64,000 nt of DNA from Testudinibacter aquarius (GTDB lineage: Bacteria; Pseudomonadota; Gammaproteobacteria; Enterobacterales; Pasteurellaceae), in the NCBI RefSeq assembly GCF_004342725.1, contig NZ_SMCP01000002.1, positions 186,001-250,000 on the forward strand, given 5' to 3'. This document shows, one piece after another, positions 47,225 to 55,342 of this stretch. The notes beneath the pieces are model-generated. The model was not told where the DNA came from. It made no database searches and was given only the letters and a program-made list of their open reading frames with translations. A program made the translations under genes and the position numbers. Position 1 is the stretch's first letter. The number at the start of each line of letters is the position of its first letter.

Positions 47225-48373
47225 ATGAAAATTGTCATTGCCCCCGATTCGTTTAAAGAGAGCTTAACCGCACTTGAGGCGGCAGATGCGATTGAAACCG
47301 GTTTTAAAAAAGTGTTTCCGCACGCAACATACCTCAAAGTACCGATGGCGGACGGCGGCGAGGGCACGGTGCAATCGTTGATTGACGCCACCGGCGGACG
47401 CTTGCTGCATTTGGACGTGACTGCACCGTTGGGCAATCAAACAGCGGCTTTTTTCGGGCTGTCCGGCGATGGCAAAACAGCAGTGATTGAAATGGCGGCG
47501 GCATCAGGTTTACATTTAGTGCCGCCGAGCCAACGTAATCCGTTGCTGACCACCAGTTATGGCACCGGAGAGTTAATTAAAGCGGCGTTGGATCACAAGG
47601 TTGAAAAAATCATTCTCGGTATCGGCGGCAGTGCTACCAATGACGGCGGCGTCGGTATGTTGCAAGCACTGGGAGCTCGTTTTCAAGATGCTTACGGGCA
47701 AGAATTAGCATTTGGCGGCGCGGCATTAGCGGAATTAACCCGCATTCAATTGGACAAACTGGATTCGCGTTTGCAGCAAGTGACGATCGAAGTGGCTTGC
47801 GATGTGGATAATCCACTTTGTGGCGAACAGGGCGCATCCGCCACTTTCGGCCCGCAAAAGGGCGCAACGGCGGCAATGGTGCAACAATTAGATCAGGCTT
47901 TGGCACATTTTGCCAAGCTAGCAAAACAGCAACTGGGGCTGGAAATCGCTGAGCTTGCCGGTGCCGGAGCAGCAGGCGGCATGGGCGGTGGCTTGCAGTT
48001 ACTGCCGAATGTACAGTTAAAACCAGGGGTACAAATCGTGATTGAAGCCGCCAAGCTAGCGCAACAACTGCAAGATGCTGATTTAGTGATCACCGGTGAA
48101 GGGCGGATTGACGGGCAAACGGTGCACGGCAAAACCCCGATTGGCGTGGCCAAAACCGCCAAGCAGTTTAACAAGCCGGTAATCGCAATTTGCGGCTGCT
48201 TGCGCGATGACTATGATGCCGTTTACCAGCATGGCATTGATGCGGTGTTCCCGATTATCAGCCAACTCGGCAGCCTAGCGAACACACTGGCAGACGGACA
48301 CAAAAATTTGGTTTCGACCGCACACAATATTGCTCGGTTGTATTGTTTAAATCGCGATGGTTTAAACCGCTAA
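47225..48373 (+). CDS. glxK: Glycerate kinase
   Basis: 382 residues of the GarK/GlxK glycerate-2-kinase family (E. coli 381). Typical stretches are IAPDSFKESLTA at the N-terminus, MADGGEGTVQSL (about 39), GIGGSATNDGGVGM (about 135) and TGEGRIDGQTVHGKTP (about 288). It phosphorylates D-glycerate to 2-phosphoglycerate, feeding glycolysis. Last gene of the cdaR-gntP-glxK module. Confidence 0.96.
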   Translation: MKIVIAPDSFKESLTALEAADAIETGFKKVFPHATYLKVPMADGGEGTVQSLIDATGGRLLHLDVTAPLGNQTAAFFGLSGDGKTAVIEMAAASGLHLVPPSQRNPLLTTSYGTGELIKAALDHKVEKIILGIGGSATNDGGVGMLQALGARFQDAYGQELAFGGAALAELTRIQLDKLDSRLQQVTIEVACDVDNPLCGEQGASATFGPQKGATAAMVQQLDQALAHFAKLAKQQLGLEIAELAGAGAAGGMGGGLQLLPNVQLKPGVQIVIEAAKLAQQLQDADLVITGEGRIDGQTVHGKTPIGVAKTAKQFNKPVIAICGCLRDDYDAVYQHGIDAVFPIISQLGSLANTLADGHKNLVSTAHNIARLYCLNRDGLNR

Positions 48374-48496
48374 ATCCCAGACCGTGCTTTGCCCAAAAAT
48401 CAGCCTAGATTGGCAAAAGTGCGGTTGGCTATTGCCTCACTTTTCCGCCCTGTGTTATGTTGACAGCGACAATCAACCAGCGGAGGAATTTATCTG

Positions 48497-49396
48497 ATGA
48501 AAAAACCACTTTTAACCTTGATATTAGGACTTTCTGTCGGCAACGTTGCCTTGGCAGACAATGCACTGTTGCTGCAAACCGATTTCAGTCTACAAGATGG
48601 CGCAGTTTCTGCAATGCAAGGGGTCGCCTTCGGGGTTGACAACAATCTGAAAATCTTCAATTTAACCCACGAAATTCCGCCTTACGACATTTGGCAAGCC
48701 GCCTATCGACTGTATCAAACCGCACCTTATTGGCAAAAAGGCACGGTGTTTGTCAGTGTGGTCGATCCCGGTGTCGGCACCGATCGCAAATCGGTGGTGC
48801 TGAAAACCCAAAGCGGCCACTATTTTGTGACACCGGATAACGGCACACTGACCCTCGTCGCCGAATCGCTTGGCATTGACAGCGTGCGCGAAATTGATGA
48901 AAAAACCAACCGTCTTTCCGGCTCTGAAAAATCCTACACCTTTCATGGTCGTGATGTGTACGCCTACACCGGTGCACGCTTGGCAGCAGGGAAAATCAGT
49001 TTTGAGCAGGTCGGGCCGGAGCTAGAGAAGAAAGTCTTTGAAATTCCGTACCAAAAAGCCACGCTGGAAAACGGCGAATTAAAGGGCAATATTCCGATTT
49101 TGGATATTCAATACGGCAATATTTGGACCAATATCAGCGATCAGTTATTAGAACAGTCCGGCATTCAAAAGGGCGATATCGCCTGTGTTCAGATCAAACA
49201 GGGCGAACAACTGCGCTACAGTGGCAAAATGCCGTATGTCAGCAGCTTCGGCGATGTCAAAGACGGTGAACCGCTGTTATATTTAAACAGCCTGCTGAAT
49301 GTCTCTTTCGCGCTGAATATGGAGAATTTTTCTGAGAAAAATCAGGTGAAATCCGGCGCAGATTGGCATGTTGCCGTGAAAAAATGCGGTAACTGA
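48497..49396 (+). CDS. Exported SAM hydroxide adenosyltransferase family protein (DUF62)
   Basis: 299 residues. A clear Sec signal peptide covers residues 1-20 (cut after VALA). The mature protein has the DUF62 layout: LLQTDFSLQDGAVSAMQG, VVDPGVGTDR (about 92), TPDNGTL (about 113) and TFHGRDVYAYTGARLA (about 154), then a C-terminal barrel with YGNIWTNI. Cytoplasmic relatives split S-adenosylmethionine to adenosine and methionine with water or halide. Export is at odds with SAM as substrate, so the true substrate is unknown. AGCGGAGG upstream of the ATG is a strong ribosome site. Monocistronic. Confidence 0.85.
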   Translation: MKKPLLTLILGLSVGNVALADNALLLQTDFSLQDGAVSAMQGVAFGVDNNLKIFNLTHEIPPYDIWQAAYRLYQTAPYWQKGTVFVSVVDPGVGTDRKSVVLKTQSGHYFVTPDNGTLTLVAESLGIDSVREIDEKTNRLSGSEKSYTFHGRDVYAYTGARLAAGKISFEQVGPELEKKVFEIPYQKATLENGELKGNIPILDIQYGNIWTNISDQLLEQSGIQKGDIACVQIKQGEQLRYSGKMPYVSSFGDVKDGEPLLYLNSLLNVSFALNMENFSEKNQVKSGADWHVAVKKCGN

Positions 49397-49412
49397 TTGC
49401 TATTCAATGTTA

Positions 49413-49435
49413 AAGTGCGGTTTACAACCGCACTT
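49413..49435. terminator. Facing uptake-motif hairpin after the SAM-hydrolase-like gene
   Basis: AAGTGCGGTT and AACCGCACTT form a perfect 10-bp stem with loop TAC. A third uptake motif follows immediately (49436-49443), so three copies lie within 31 bases. Confidence 0.72.
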
Positions 49436-49492
49436 ACCGCACTTTAGACTGCTGACAAAGTTTAAAATACACGATTAATATTGTAAAAGTAG

Positions 49493-49513
49493 GGGCCGAT
49501 TATATATCGGCCC
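49493..49513. repeat. Intergenic hairpin repeat, CCG-stem version
   Basis: GGGCCGAT and ATCGGCCC form an 8-bp stem with loop TATAT, preceded by AAAAGTAG and followed by GAACCGCA. The flanks match the copy at 62286. Confidence 0.82.
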
Positions 49514-49571
49514 GAACCGCACCTTGCATTTTTCCTTTATTGATTAAGCGCTTATACCACACTTCGCAAAC

Positions 49572-49592
49572 GGGCGGATATATAATCCGCCC
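49572..49592. repeat. Intergenic hairpin repeat, CGG-stem version, opposite orientation
   Basis: GGGCGGAT and ATCCGCCC form an 8-bp stem with loop ATATA and are followed by CTAC. It lies 58 bases from the previous copy in opposite orientation. Confidence 0.82.
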
Positions 49593-49629
49593 CTACCCAG
49601 CCTAATCAAATATCTTTGGCAATAATCTG

Positions 49630-49652
49630 AAGTGCGGTTCGCAACCGCACTT
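49630..49652 (-). terminator. Facing uptake-motif hairpin after the LysR gene
   Basis: AAGTGCGGTT and AACCGCACTT form a perfect 10-bp stem with loop CGC, ten bases beyond the LysR stop codon. Confidence 0.72.
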
Positions 49653-49661
49653 TGATCTTGC

Positions 49662-50504
49662 CTAAACCATCTCTTTTTTCAGCCAGTGTAAAAATGCGGT
49701 TTTATTGCGGCAGGTTGCAAACGCCGTTTGCGACAGCAGATAGTACGCCGAACCGTCGGCAATAAAACCGTGCGGCGCCTGTAAAATCCCTTGTTCGATT
49801 TCATCATGCACCATAAAGCGCGAAGCAATCGCCGCGCCCATGCCGGCAATCGCTGCTTGAATCGAAAGATAAAAGTGCTCAAAATAAATATCGCCCTGAT
49901 AGCGGCAATTCTCCAACCCACTGACCTGCAACCAGTTTTGCCACGCCTGTGCTCGGGTATGGGTGTGCAGTTTTTTCAATTGGGTTAAGTGCGGACGCTG
50001 CACCAAACCGATTTGCTCCTCGCTGATTTTTTCGGCGTAAAGTTGCGGTGACCAACGAAAGTCATTACGCCGAATTGCCACATCAATGCCCTGCCGCTGG
50101 AAATCCACCGCGCCACCAGCAGCCAAAATCACCGGATTAAAATCATATTGTTGCTGAAATCGGCTGATTCTGGGGATCAACCATTTCATCGCCAGCGTCG
50201 GCTCGCACGAAATCACCAACTCCTGTCGGCGCCGGTGTTGCATGCGCTGAACCGCACTTTCCAATCCGGCAAACGATTCACGGCAACATTGATATAAAAT
50301 CGTACCGCTGTTTGACAACACCAGATTGCGTCCCTGTTTTAAAAACAGTGGCACGCCGAGATGACGCTCCAAGATTTTCAATTGTTTACTGACTGCGCCA
50401 TGGGTAACGTGCAGCTGCTCGGCGGCAGCACTTAAGCTGCCGGATTCAGCAACGAAATAGAAAAATTTGACGGCATTTAGCGGCAGTGCTTTAATCTGTT
50501 CCAA
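49662..50504 (-). CDS. LysR-family transcriptional regulator
   Basis: 280 residues: N-terminal winged helix (about 8-65, with SLSAAAEQLHVTHGAVSKQLKIL containing the recognition helix) and the effector domain after about 90. The sequence leans towards the GcvA/AmpR subgroup. It is divergent from an RhtB-type exporter across 142 bases, the usual layout of a regulator and the exporter it controls. The ligand is probably an amino acid; this is inference. Confidence 0.88.
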   Translation of the reverse strand: MEQIKALPLNAVKFFYFVAESGSLSAAAEQLHVTHGAVSKQLKILERHLGVPLFLKQGRNLVLSNSGTILYQCCRESFAGLESAVQRMQHRRRQELVISCEPTLAMKWLIPRISRFQQQYDFNPVILAAGGAVDFQRQGIDVAIRRNDFRWSPQLYAEKISEEQIGLVQRPHLTQLKKLHTHTRAQAWQNWLQVSGLENCRYQGDIYFEHFYLSIQAAIAGMGAAIASRFMVHDEIEQGILQAPHGFIADGSAYYLLSQTAFATCRNKTAFLHWLKKEMV

Positions 50505-50646
50505 AATCTCACACTCTTATGACAAAATTTCGATTTTATTTTATCTGAAAACAGGACAAAATAAGCTAATAATACGATGGCACGATATAAAAAACAGGCG
50601 TTTATTTCAACTGTTTTTATTAATAAAAAATACCGAGAAAAGCAAT

Positions 50647-51264
50647 ATGACAGAATTATTAGCAGTCGCTACTATCACAATTTTGGCAGTGATCAGTCCC
50701 GGTGGCGATTTTGCCATGACCACCCGCAACAGCTATCTGTATGGCAAACGAGCGGGGATTCTGACTGCCGTCGGCATTGCCGCTGCAGTTTGGGTGCATG
50801 TCGGCTACACGCTGTTGGGCGTCAGCGCCTTGCTGTCACAATCGCCGGTTCTGTTCAATCTGGTCAAAACGTTCGGTGCGATGTATTTGATTTATATTGG
50901 CATTGCAACTTTTCGCCATCGTCCCGTTGCCTTTGAGTTGAACGGAGAAAGTGCGGTTTTAAGCGATAATCAGGCGTTTAAAAACGGGTTTGTCACCAAT
51001 GCGCTCAACCCGAAAACCACGCTGTTTGTGCTCAGCACTTTTACGCAAATCGTGAATCCCGACACACCGATTTTGATACAAATCGGCTACGGTGCTTTTA
51101 TGTCACTGGCGCATTTGCTGTGGTTCGCTGCTGTCGCAATCATGTTATCCACGCCACAGATTCGCCAGCGCTTGTTACAACAACAACGTATCGTCAATCG
51201 TATCATTGGGCTGATTTTATGTGGGCTAGGGCTGATGTTGCTGATTTCATCGGTAAGCAGTTAA
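50647..51264 (+). CDS. RhtB/LysE-family amino acid exporter
   Basis: 205 residues with six membrane helices. The family signature ISPGGDFAMTTRNSYLYGKRAG is near the N-terminus, with the conserved NPKTTLFVLSTFTQ near residue 120. It exports amino acids or homoserine lactone-like compounds. The open frame runs 60 codons further left into the promoter region, but the ATG used begins the family-conserved MTELLAVATI. Divergent from the LysR gene. Confidence 0.92.
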   Translation: MTELLAVATITILAVISPGGDFAMTTRNSYLYGKRAGILTAVGIAAAVWVHVGYTLLGVSALLSQSPVLFNLVKTFGAMYLIYIGIATFRHRPVAFELNGESAVLSDNQAFKNGFVTNALNPKTTLFVLSTFTQIVNPDTPILIQIGYGAFMSLAHLLWFAAVAIMLSTPQIRQRLLQQQRIVNRIIGLILCGLGLMLLISSVSS

Positions 51265-51280
51265 CCGATACCGTACGATT

Positions 51281-52225
51281 TTATCCTAAAAAACACCTGA
51301 TTTTTTCCATCGCCAATGTCCGAATCGGATCACGTTCAAACAAAATTTCATGTTTGGCATTATGGATTGTTTCGTGGCGTAAATTATGGAATAATTTAGC
51401 GTAGTCTTCAATTTGCCGATTGGAAACGACCACCTCTTTTTCTGCTTGCAGCAGCAGAACCGGAAGCTGGATTTTACCAATCGCACGCGGCAGTTTATTA
51501 AACTGCAGTAAAAAGAGGTGTGCCCAGCGAAAAGTCGGTCCGCCCAGATGCAGTTCCGAAAAGCGTCGATTGATACGATTATGCCATTTCATGCGGGTTT
51601 TGCAGCAACTCAAATCATTATGTTCCGGATTGATCGGTTTATAGGCAGTGTGCCCGAAGACATAGCGCTGCCCTTGCCCCAACAGCATCATCAGGCTGAC
51701 CAAAATCGGATCCAGCCACGGATTTTTCAGCGGTAAGGCAAACAGCGGAGCATTCAGGATCAGCTTGTCAAATTGATGCGGATATTTGGCTAAATATAAG
51801 GTAGCAATCAAACCACCCATTGAATGCGCCAACATCACCTGTTGTTGGTAGGCATAGCGCTGATTGACGCTGTGCAGCACCGCATCGAGATCATCAAGAT
51901 AGTAATCGAAACGGTCAATATGACCTTTTTCCGGATCGCGTAGCAGCCGCTGTGAATAGCCCTGCCCACGGTGATCAAACGCCAACACATCAAAGCCTTG
52001 CTGATAAAAATCGTAGGCGATTTCCGTCCATTTCAAGACATTTTCTGCTCGACCACTGACCAGCAACATCAGTTTGCGCGCCCCCAAATCCTGCGCTGGG
52101 TGTTCAAAAAAACGATAGGCGATTTTGCAGCCACGCTGCCCGTCGAGGTATTGCAACGGAAATTGTTCGGCAAACGGTTTTAATGTTCTCAGCGCAAACT
52201 GCCCAAAGTGCGGTTCTCGTTCCAT
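51281..52225 (-). CDS. pldB: Alpha/beta hydrolase, lysophospholipase L2 (PldB)
   Basis: 314 residues of the alpha/beta hydrolase fold. The nucleophile elbow is AHSMGG (about residue 130), the oxyanion region LVSGRAENVLKW (about 58), and acid and His residues lie in the C-terminal part (LLQAEKEVV, HNAKHEIL). Resembles PldB, which acts on lysophospholipids at the inner membrane. A TTG seven codons upstream is possible; the ATG has AGGT in place. Convergent with the exporter gene. Confidence 0.87.
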   Translation of the reverse strand: MEREPHFGQFALRTLKPFAEQFPLQYLDGQRGCKIAYRFFEHPAQDLGARKLMLLVSGRAENVLKWTEIAYDFYQQGFDVLAFDHRGQGYSQRLLRDPEKGHIDRFDYYLDDLDAVLHSVNQRYAYQQQVMLAHSMGGLIATLYLAKYPHQFDKLILNAPLFALPLKNPWLDPILVSLMMLLGQGQRYVFGHTAYKPINPEHNDLSCCKTRMKWHNRINRRFSELHLGGPTFRWAHLFLLQFNKLPRAIGKIQLPVLLLQAEKEVVVSNRQIEDYAKLFHNLRHETIHNAKHEILFERDPIRTLAMEKIRCFLG

Positions 52226-52267
52226 GTAATGACCTGTAATCGGCAAGATATTAATGAGGCAGAGTAG

Positions 52268-52288
52268 GGGAGGATTGAATATCCTCCC
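52268..52288. repeat. Intergenic hairpin repeat, AGG-stem version
   Basis: GGGAGGAT and ATCCTCCC form an 8-bp stem with loop TGAAT, preceded by GTAG. Both strands of the stem differ from the other copies in a compensating way. Confidence 0.8.
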
Positions 52289-52337
52289 GTTTATATAAGC
52301 ATTTAATTTATAATGAAGACGTACTAAGTGCGGATCG

Positions 52338-52356
52338 GGCGGATATATAATCCGCC
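52338..52356. repeat. Intergenic hairpin repeat, CGG-stem version, opposite orientation
   Basis: GGCGGAT and ATCCGCC form a 7-bp stem with loop ATATA, followed by GCTAC. It pairs with the 52268 copy in opposite orientation, as at 49493/49572. Confidence 0.8.
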
Positions 52357-52386
52357 GCTACTCTTCTAATCGAAGTCGCTTGTCTT

Positions 52387-53496
52387 TTATGCCACTAGCA
52401 GACGTAAAATCCGGCGTAATGGTTCCGCAGCGCCCCACAATAATTGGTCGCCGACGGTAAATGCTGCCAGATATTCAGGCCCCATATTTAATTTGCGCAA
52501 ACGCCCGACCGGTACACTTAAGGTGCCGGTGACTTTGGTCGGTGTCAATTCACGCAAGGTACTCTCTTTGTCGTTCGGGATCACTTTCACCCATTCGTTA
52601 TGCGATGCCAGAATCTGTTCGATCTCTGCCAACGGCAAATCTTGTTTCATTTTGATGGTGAATGCTTGGCTGTGGCAACGCAACGCACCGATACGCACAC
52701 ACAAGCCGTCGATTGGAATCGGGCTATCGGACAGACCTAAAATTTTATTGGTTTCGGCAAAGCCTTTCCACTCTTCTTTGGTTTGACCGCTGTCGAGCAA
52801 TTTATCGATCCACGGAATCAGGCTGCCAGCCAATGGTGCACCAAAATTTTCAATCGGCAAATCGCCACGCATTTTGTCGGTGACCGCTCTTTCAATCTCC
52901 AAAATAGAAGAGGCCGGATTCGCCAAATCGGTTTGCACCACATCGCGCAATTCGCCCATTTGCACCAGGAGTTCACGCATATTTTTAGCGCCGGCACCGC
53001 TTGCCGCTTGGTAAGTAGCAACCGAAACCCACTCCACCAAATCACGCTCAAACAAGCCACCCAACGCCATCAACATCAGACTGACGGTGCAGTTACCGCC
53101 GACATAGGTTTTCACGCCTTTCGCCAAACCGTCGCGGATCACATGTTGATTAACCGGATCTAACACGATAATCGCATCTTTTTCCATCCGCAGGCTCGAA
53201 GCTGCATCAATCCAATAGCCATCCCAACCGGCAGCACGCAGTTTCGGATAGACTTCGTTGGTATAATCGCCGCCTTGGCAGGTGACGATAATGTCCAACG
53301 CCTTTAAGTCGTCGATATTAAACGCATCTTTTAATACGCCACTGTTTTTGCCACCAAAACTCGGTGCTGGTTGCCCGGCTTGCGAGGTGGTGAAAAACAC
53401 CGGATTAATATAGGCGAAGTCCTGTTCCTGCTGCATGCGATCCATTAAGACCGAACCCACCATTCCGCGCCAACCGATAAAACCCACGTTTTGCAT
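52387..53496 (-). CDS. asd: Aspartate-semialdehyde dehydrogenase
   Basis: 369 residues of the gammaproteobacterial Asd type. NADP-binding [14 protein letters not shown] is at about 8-21, the catalytic cysteine is in [10 protein letters not shown] (about 136), and the active-site glutamate/histidine region is near [12 protein letters not shown] (about 270). It feeds lysine/diaminopimelate, threonine and methionine synthesis. Monocistronic; no lysine riboswitch is visible upstream. Confidence 0.97.
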   Translation of the reverse strand: MQNVGFIGWRGMVGSVLMDRMQQEQDFAYINPVFFTTSQAGQPAPSFGGKNSGVLKDAFNIDDLKALDIIVTCQGGDYTNEVYPKLRAAGWDGYWIDAASSLRMEKDAIIVLDPVNQHVIRDGLAKGVKTYVGGNCTVSLMLMALGGLFERDLVEWVSVATYQAASGAGAKNMRELLVQMGELRDVVQTDLANPASSILEIERAVTDKMRGDLPIENFGAPLAGSLIPWIDKLLDSGQTKEEWKGFAETNKILGLSDSPIPIDGLCVRIGALRCHSQAFTIKMKQDLPLAEIEQILASHNEWVKVIPNDKESTLRELTPTKVTGTLSVPVGRLRKLNMGPEYLAAFTVGDQLLWGAAEPLRRILRLLVA

Positions 53497-53639
53497 ATTG
53501 CTTCCTTAATTATTTTGATGTTGTTATGAATGTTGTGTTATTAAATTTTGTGTACTAATTAATTACAACATCACCTGAATAAAAGCAACTCTTTTAGCAA
53601 AAATTTTTACCGCCGTCTGTGCTTTTTGTTATATTGGCA

Positions 53640-53663
53640 ATAAACAAACATCAACAGCCCCTA
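53640..53663. repeat. 24-bp fragment of the palindromic element before ydfG
   Basis: 22 of 24 bases match the right terminus of the 163-bp element. It stops 15 bases in front of the ydfG start codon, next to its ribosome-binding site. Confidence 0.7.
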
Positions 53664-53678
53664 AAAAGGAGATTTCTT

Positions 53679-54428
53679 ATGTTAGTACTTATCACCGGCG
53701 CCAGTGCCGGATTTGGTGCCGCCACCGCACGCTTATTGATTCAGCGTGGACACCGTGTGATCATCACCGCCCGCCGCCAGCAACGGTTACACGCCTTGCA
53801 ACAGGAGCTGGGTGCGAATTGTTTTGCGTTGGCATTTGATATCAGCGATGAACAGGCGACATCAAGCGCCTTACAAAGCCTGCCGCCAGAATGGCAACAG
53901 ATTGATCTGCTGGTCAATAACGCCGGATTAGCGCTAGGTATCGACGCCGCACAAAACAGCAATCTAGCTGATTGGAAACAGATGATCGCCACCAATATCA
54001 GCGGCTTGGTCAGCATCACTCATGCGGTTTTACCCGGCATGGTCGCGCGCAATCGCGGACATATCATCAATTTAGGCTCGATCGCCGGCGACTATCCCTA
54101 TCCGGGCGGCAATGTTTACGGTGCCACCAAAGCCTTCGTGAAGCAATTCAGCCTCAACTTGCGCGCCGATTTAGTCGGCACCGCAGTACGGGTCAGCAAT
54201 GTCGAACCGGGTCTGTGTGGCGGCACTGAGTTTTCCAAAGTGCGTTTTCATGGCGATGATACCAAAGCCGCAGCGTTGTATTCGAATGTGGATTATCTGA
54301 GCGCTGAAGACATTGCCGAAACCATTGTTTGGATCGCCGAACGCCCGGCACACGTCAACATCAACCGGATAGAAATTATGCCGGTCGCGCAAGCGCCTGC
54401 TGGTTTAACGGTTAAGAAAAAAGTATAA
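53679..54428 (+). CDS. ydfG: Short-chain dehydrogenase YdfG (serine / 3-hydroxy acid dehydrogenase)
   Basis: 249 residues of the classical SDR fold: TGASAGFGAATARLL (cofactor site, residues 6-20), NNAGLALG (about 83), the catalytic Ser in NLGSIAGDYPYPGG and the YxxxK set in YGATKAFVKQF (about 147). YdfG-type enzymes oxidise L-allo-threonine, serine and 3-hydroxy acids with NADP and detoxify malonic semialdehyde. The ATG follows AAGGAG at ideal distance; a start 20 codons earlier would read through the repeat fragment. Confidence 0.93.
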   Translation: MLVLITGASAGFGAATARLLIQRGHRVIITARRQQRLHALQQELGANCFALAFDISDEQATSSALQSLPPEWQQIDLLVNNAGLALGIDAAQNSNLADWKQMIATNISGLVSITHAVLPGMVARNRGHIINLGSIAGDYPYPGGNVYGATKAFVKQFSLNLRADLVGTAVRVSNVEPGLCGGTEFSKVRFHGDDTKAAALYSNVDYLSAEDIAETIVWIAERPAHVNINRIEIMPVAQAPAGLTVKKKV

Positions 54429-54438
54429 CCGACCACTC

Positions 54439-54475
54439 ACCGCACTTTTGACAATATCAAGGCGAAAGTGCGGTT
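54439..54475 (+). terminator. Facing uptake-motif terminator after ydfG
   Basis: ACCGCACTTT and AAAGTGCGGT form a 10-bp stem around a 17-base loop. Confidence 0.72.
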
Positions 54476-54501
54476 AGCCTACCTCATATCAGGTATTCTT
54501 T

Positions 54502-54515
54502 TTGATTTAGATCAA
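54502..54515 (+). promoter_or_regulatory. FNR site before ric
   Basis: TTGATTTAGATCAA is a perfect match to the FNR consensus TTGAT-N4-ATCAA. It ends 97 bases before the ric start codon. Confidence 0.85.
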
Positions 54516-54538
54516 AAGATGAATTAAAAATACAGCTT
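54516..54538 (+). promoter_or_regulatory. NsrR-like operator before ric
   Basis: The 23 bases beginning AAGATGAATT and ending CAGCTT match 18 of 22 defined positions of the NsrR consensus (two AAGATGYATTT arms facing each other). It directly abuts the FNR site. NsrR is the usual nitric-oxide-sensing repressor of ytfE/ric genes. Confidence 0.68.
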
Positions 54539-54612
54539 TTAAAATTAAAATACCTTACTATTTAACTCAACTTTTATACCACCTACTATCTAACGAATAC
54601 CGAGAGGATACT

Positions 54613-55284
54613 ATGTCATTTCAAGAAAAAAAATTAAGCGAATTAGCGATTGCCATTCCGGGCGCCACCAAACTATTTCGTGAGTACGATCTGGATTTCT
54701 GCTGTGGCGGCGCCAATACCCTTAGTTTTGCAGCAAAAGTAAAAAATTTAAATTTAGCTGAAATTGAGCAACGCTTGGCAGCCTTGGAGCAACGACAAGA
54801 GCCGAACGAAGCAAAAAATTGGCTGCAAGCCTCTTATGCCGAAATTATCAACCACATCATCGCACGCTTTCACCAGCGCCATCGCGAGCAATTGCCGGAA
54901 TTGATTTTCTTAGCCGAAAAAGTAGAAAATGTGCACGGCGATCGTGCAGACTGCCCGATGGGCGTTTCGGCGGTGCTAAAAGAGATACATTCCGATTTAA
55001 GCCAACATATGCAGAAAGAAGAGCAAATTTTATTCCCGATGATCAATGCCGGTCAATATGCCATGGCGCAGATGCCGATTCAAGTGATGGAGCATGAACA
55101 CGATGATGCCGGTCAGCAAGTCGAGGTGTTGAAATCCTTGACCGATAACCTGACACCGCCACGGGATGCCTGCAACACTTGGCGTGCGCTTTACACCGGC
55201 ATTAATGAATTTATCGATGATTTAATGTTACATATCCATTTGGAAAACAATATTTTGTTTCCACGCGTGCTGAGCCAAGCCTAA
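54613..55284 (+). CDS. ric: Iron-sulfur cluster repair di-iron protein Ric (YtfE/ScdA)
   Basis: 223 residues: an N-terminal ScdA domain with the cysteine motif LDFCCGGANTL (about 26-36) and a C-terminal hemerythrin-like di-iron domain (about 75-220) with IIARFHQRHREQL, LSQHMQKEEQILF, VMEHEHDDAG and LMLHIHLENNILFPR. It restores FeS clusters after nitric oxide or peroxide damage. FNR- and NsrR-like sites upstream fit induction under low oxygen and nitrosative stress. Confidence 0.96.
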   Translation: MSFQEKKLSELAIAIPGATKLFREYDLDFCCGGANTLSFAAKVKNLNLAEIEQRLAALEQRQEPNEAKNWLQASYAEIINHIIARFHQRHREQLPELIFLAEKVENVHGDRADCPMGVSAVLKEIHSDLSQHMQKEEQILFPMINAGQYAMAQMPIQVMEHEHDDAGQQVEVLKSLTDNLTPPRDACNTWRALYTGINEFIDDLMLHIHLENNILFPRVLSQA

Positions 55285-55297
55285 TCAACAGACCCTA
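55284..55297. repeat. 14-bp terminal fragment of the palindromic element
   Basis: ATCAACAGACCCTA is identical to the right terminus of the 163-bp element. It starts on the last base of the ric stop codon. Confidence 0.55.
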
Positions 55298-55304
55298 GTC
55301 TCCA

Positions 55305-55342
55305 ACCGCACTTTAAACGTTTTCAAACCATTAAAGTGCGGT
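55305..55342. terminator. Facing uptake-motif terminator, ric / clc
   Basis: ACCGCACTTTAA and TTAAAGTGCGGT form a perfect 12-bp stem. The right arm includes the stop and last codons of the leftward clc gene. Confidence 0.82.
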
